From NCBI GenBank assembly GCA_030374735.1, contig JASCIV010000567.1:1-16472 (forward strand): a stretch of 16,472 bases of DNA, read 5' to 3'. The stretch comes from Gracilaria caudata. Its lineage: Eukaryota; Rhodophyta; Florideophyceae; Gracilariales; Gracilariaceae. Position 1 is the stretch's first letter. Every line of letters begins with the position of its first letter. The position numbers and the translations under genes are program-made. Of this stretch, positions 13,846 to 16,472 are shown one piece after another. The notes under the pieces are model-generated. The model saw nothing but the letters and a program-made list of their open reading frames with translations. It made no database searches and had not been told where the DNA came from.

Positions 13846-14226
13846 TTAGTCCACCAGAAGCCTCGCCAGCACCTTAACCAATTTGTATAGGTTCATGACA
13901 TAATGTTCCAGCATTATATTCTTTGCCAACGTTGACGAGTCCGAGTTGGCGCCGCCCCGACTAGCATCAACTATCAAGGGAGAGCAATCATTCCTTGATG
14001 GAGCGATCCCCCATCCGTCTACATGTACCTTCGTAACTGTACGTGAAGGCTTGGCTGCCACAGTTGACCTTGTTTCTACGTCGAATGCCTTCAAGTAAGA
14101 CAACTGCCCCGCTTTGCTCGGTATCGGAGTTAATGAATCGAGTCCGCAAACAGGAAAAGTTGAGGGGGAAGCATGCATTTCGGGTCTCATACTTTTCCGA
14201 TGGTCTTTCCCCCTCCAGCATGTCAT
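13846..14226 (-). CDS. Doubtful small hypothetical ORF
   Basis: A 126-residue frame from the first ATG (14226) to the stop at 13846; it is open to 14322 without another ATG. Composition is acceptable. One stretch, VDGWGIAPS, followed about 25 residues later by ANSDSSTLAKNI, loosely recalls the DGWGIA...LA pattern of class II glutamine amidotransferases. However, the obligatory N-terminal cysteine and the HVRAAT-type motif are absent, so the resemblance may be chance. It also contains copy 5 of the recurrent 10-mer, and other frames are partly open. It may be a non-coding frame. Confidence 0.2.
   Translation of the reverse strand: MTCWRGKDHRKSMRPEMHASPSTFPVCGLDSLTPIPSKAGQLSYLKAFDVETRSTVAAKPSRTVTKVHVDGWGIAPSRNDCSPLIVDASRGGANSDSSTLAKNIMLEHYVMNLYKLVKVLARLLVD
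14026..14035 (-). promoter_or_regulatory. Recurrent 10-mer TACGAAGGTA, copy 5
   Basis: Reads TACCTTCGTA on plus, in ATGTACCTTCGTAACTG. It lies inside the doubtful ORF and about 530 bases upstream of the start of paralogue 2. A near copy, TACCCTTCGTA, occurs at 15504-15514. Confidence 0.4.
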
Positions 14227-16175
14227 ATCTGTAACGCAGATTTCAATGGAGTCCGGGCAACTTTTGTTTAATTCGGGGGTGGAACCAACACCATTTAGAA
14301 TGATCACTCGATCGGCATTCAATCGAATTCAATCCGATTACTCTACTTCGGTCAACTCCCCAAACCAACTGCATGCAGAATGCTTTTCCTGAAGCAGTCC
14401 CAATCTCAATCCAGGAAACGCAATGAAATGTAATTGCAGTCCCGTACTTAAACACACCCGTGAACCGAACGTCAGCTTTCGTAGTTCACATCTTTGCTGT
14501 GACCAACTAGCCTTATTCGCTCAAGTCATGCGAAAGACCACTTTGAAGCAGATGATTGTCCTACAAACTTTGGTCAATTTGTGCAAACCAAACAGCTTCT
14601 AAGAAAGACGGAATCGTTCACGCATGTTCCAACGGTCAAGACCTAACCCTGACCTAACCTCTCCAGACTTCTCATACAACCTATCGATTCCTTTTTTTTC
14701 TACTTTGGTTACTGGGGGTGGTTTTTCGCTTTCGTGTCTGAGAAGCTTCTTCTTCTTAGAATTTCAATCCCCTTTCCTGTGCGGGACGACCCACCACTTT
14801 GGTAAGATCGGACTCTGGCGGCTAGGGAAGGAGCGAAATCGTGTTGAGTTGTGATGACAACGCTTGCAATCAAAGATTGCGATCGGAGATTGCTTAATGA
14901 CTTTCGGTATTTTATTGATGACTGATGTTACGACTATAATGGACAAGGATATGCCTGGCATGCAGCTAGTATTTTGGTTGGTGCCAAGTCAGCGCCGCTG
15001 ACTCAGCGATTGCTGGCAGGCGCGCTGGAGATCCATCGAGACAACGTGCACATTTAGCACTTATCCTCACCGCTTGTTTGCGCTGCCCACGCTGCCCGTG
15101 CAAGGCTCACGTCTAGCCCATTGGCGTTTTGGCAATTCGACGTTTTGCTCGGTCGCTTCGACCGCGGTGTAAATGACTTTACCGCCCGCCATTCCACCAT
15201 GAATGAACAGGAGCAGCTAAACTTTCTGAAGCCTGTTGCTTGCGGTCAGTCTTGCTGGATGCAGAAAAAGAATGAGCTACTTAACCTTTGAAAGTATCAC
15301 CTGGCCAATACTGAAGTTCTCACAATGAACTTCATCGAATGAAGCAACAAAAACGAGATTGCAATGGCGAGGACATACATTTGTATGTCCGCTAATGATA
15401 TAAAGATTTGTTTATATTACAACAATTACATAGATTACCCTTGTAAACATAATTTGGGATCCTTTGAATATTGCAGATCCTAACTATCGTCATTGTACCC
15501 TTGTACCCTTCGTAAGAAAATGTTTTCCGCTAGCATGAATTTGATGCCATGCCCTACGTAGTTTTTGTGAGCTGACGACGAAGAAACTGTTGTTCCTATT
15601 GCAAGTAATTTCTCCGCGAAGTTAGTTAATGACCTTTGTTCGGCAGTGATATTCTAAGATGGAATGCAAGTTCCATTTTTTCTTCACTTCTGGGGGCTTA
15701 AAAGCGCGCAAGCCATGTCTGCTTCGAGATATTTTCTGGTCATTGGCCTACTCTTCATCGATGAATCTATGAATCACCTTAACAAAGGCGCGAGAGACTT
15801 CTTCCTTTTCTTTACTGCGGAAGTGTGCTCAAATTTCTAACACAACTGAGAGGTACTTCTTCTTCTTTTCTCTTTTTGCAAGAGATGATGTGTTACCGTT
15901 CTGCGTTTGTATGGTGATATAGATCTTCAAGGTGGGTTTCGGAGAGTTGTCTTCGAAACGTTTCTTGAGGGGGTGTCTACATCAAAAATGGACATTTCAA
16001 AACGCGACACGGAGCGTTGTCCGCCGGCCCCAATGAATTGTCCCAACTGAAGTCGGCGGTGACGGAGTCCAGTGTAGACACGACCGGAATCGTTTCGGAC
16101 AGGAAGTCGTTCTGGCGGGAAACAAGACAGCGCAAACAGCAGAGCGATTCTCAAAACTCAATAAAAGCTCCAGTG
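14227..16175. other. Long spacer, no intact gene
   Basis: Nearly 2 kb with no convincing reading frame. It has pyrimidine-rich stretches (14690-14710, 15853-15878), an AT-rich block (15390-15460), a short ATG frame in good context at 15199 (CCACCATGAATG) and a near-copy of the recurrent 10-mer (15504-15514). The last 207 bases (from 15969) are open in the frame of the right-edge gene and may belong to it. Confidence 0.5.
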
Positions 16176-16472
16176 ATGTCCCCATTGTCCGCGGAGAGTT
16201 GCAGTTCTCCTCTACATCTCACGTCTGACCAGAGAGAAACCATGAGTGCTGCTCCAAGCCCAGCACATTCACCTGGCAAAAGCGCAGCGACCCAGGACGA
16301 CACTGATGATTCCTCCGCGACCAAGCCAGCGTCAAACGTTCCCGCACAAACAACTAAAAGCAACAACAATCAATCCCCGCCGCAAACCACACCGGTAAAC
16401 AACGTGGTAAACTGTAGTCAGCACTATGACCACGAAACAATCATCGTGCTTTTGCAAATGATGAAAGAGGCT
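16176..16472 (+). CDS. Ser/Gln/Asn/Pro-rich protein, N-terminal part, runs off the right edge
   Basis: The frame is open from 15969 to the window end with no stop; the first ATG is 16176, giving 99 visible residues. A second ATG (16239, MSAAPSPAHSPGKSA) is also possible. Residues 1-75 or so are disordered in type, rich in Ser, Pro, Thr, Gln and Asn, as in many nuclear regulatory proteins. The last visible part, HYDHETIIVLLQMMKEA, becomes ordered and helical, so a folded domain probably starts at the edge. The open frame upstream of 16176 is also Ser/Gln/Lys-rich, which suggests the coding region may begin further upstream by splicing. The family cannot be told from this fragment. Confidence 0.65.
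   Translation, partial: MSPLSAESCSSPLHLTSDQRETMSAAPSPAHSPGKSAATQDDTDDSSATKPASNVPAQTTKSNNNQSPPQTTPVNNVVNCSQHYDHETIIVLLQMMKEA

Noticed and set aside
14641..14664. Telomere-like words (CCTAACCCTGACCTAACC)
   Set aside because: Only a few imperfect units with no extended array; too short for an interstitial telomere.
14624..14854. Plus-strand ORF of 76 codons
   Set aside because: It is mostly a translation of pyrimidine-rich low-complexity DNA.
1..16472. CRISPR array, prophage, transposase or bacterial operon
   Set aside because: No regular direct-repeat array, integrase or transposase motif was seen; introns and tRNA features show a eukaryotic nuclear context.

Overview
The window looks like nuclear DNA of a photosynthetic eukaryote, most likely a unicellular red alga; that placement is inference. 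Supporting signs are an intron-split cytosolic ribosomal protein gene (RPL9/uL6), a eukaryotic tRNA-Pro(CGG) with a Pol III terminator, GT-AG introns that are few, a yeast-like TACTAAC branch point, and several proteins with chloroplast-type leaders. Two leaders carry an Ala-Phe-Val or similar Phe-containing start (MATAAFV..., MPAFVH...), as is common in red-lineage transit peptides. No virus, transposase, CRISPR array or operon was seen.

Layout, left to right: the N-terminal part of an unrecognised protein runs off the left edge on the minus strand (1-1155). A divergent spacer follows, then an unrecognised three-helix membrane protein on plus (2130-3125). Next is about 1.4 kb without an intact gene but with four coding-like segments in successive frames (3477-4424), possibly a decayed or multi-exon gene. 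Then come an SDR39U1/GC1-type epimerase on minus (4580-5749), a small DnaJ-type zinc-finger protein on plus (6417-6899), a membrane cytochrome P450 on minus (7023-8777), tRNA-Pro on minus (9121-9192), RPL9 on plus (9478-10403), and a thylakoid-lumen-type DnaJ zinc-finger protein on minus with a probable unannotated intron (10667-11284). After 1.25 kb of gene-poor DNA rich in short inverted repeats comes a second copy of the membrane-protein family on minus (12548-13495), then a doubtful small ORF (13846-14226), nearly 2 kb of spacer, and a Ser/Gln/Asn-rich protein that runs off the right edge on plus (16176-16472).

Three genes point to plastid biogenesis: the GC1/SulA-type epimerase family (plastid division in plants) and two proteins with the four-CxxC fold of BSD2/PSA2-type assembly factors. 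The most novel items are the inverted pair of paralogous three-helix membrane proteins, which I cannot assign to any family, and an exact 10-mer, TACGAAGGTA, present five times in non-coding or doubtful DNA, two of them around the promoter of the lumenal zinc-finger gene.
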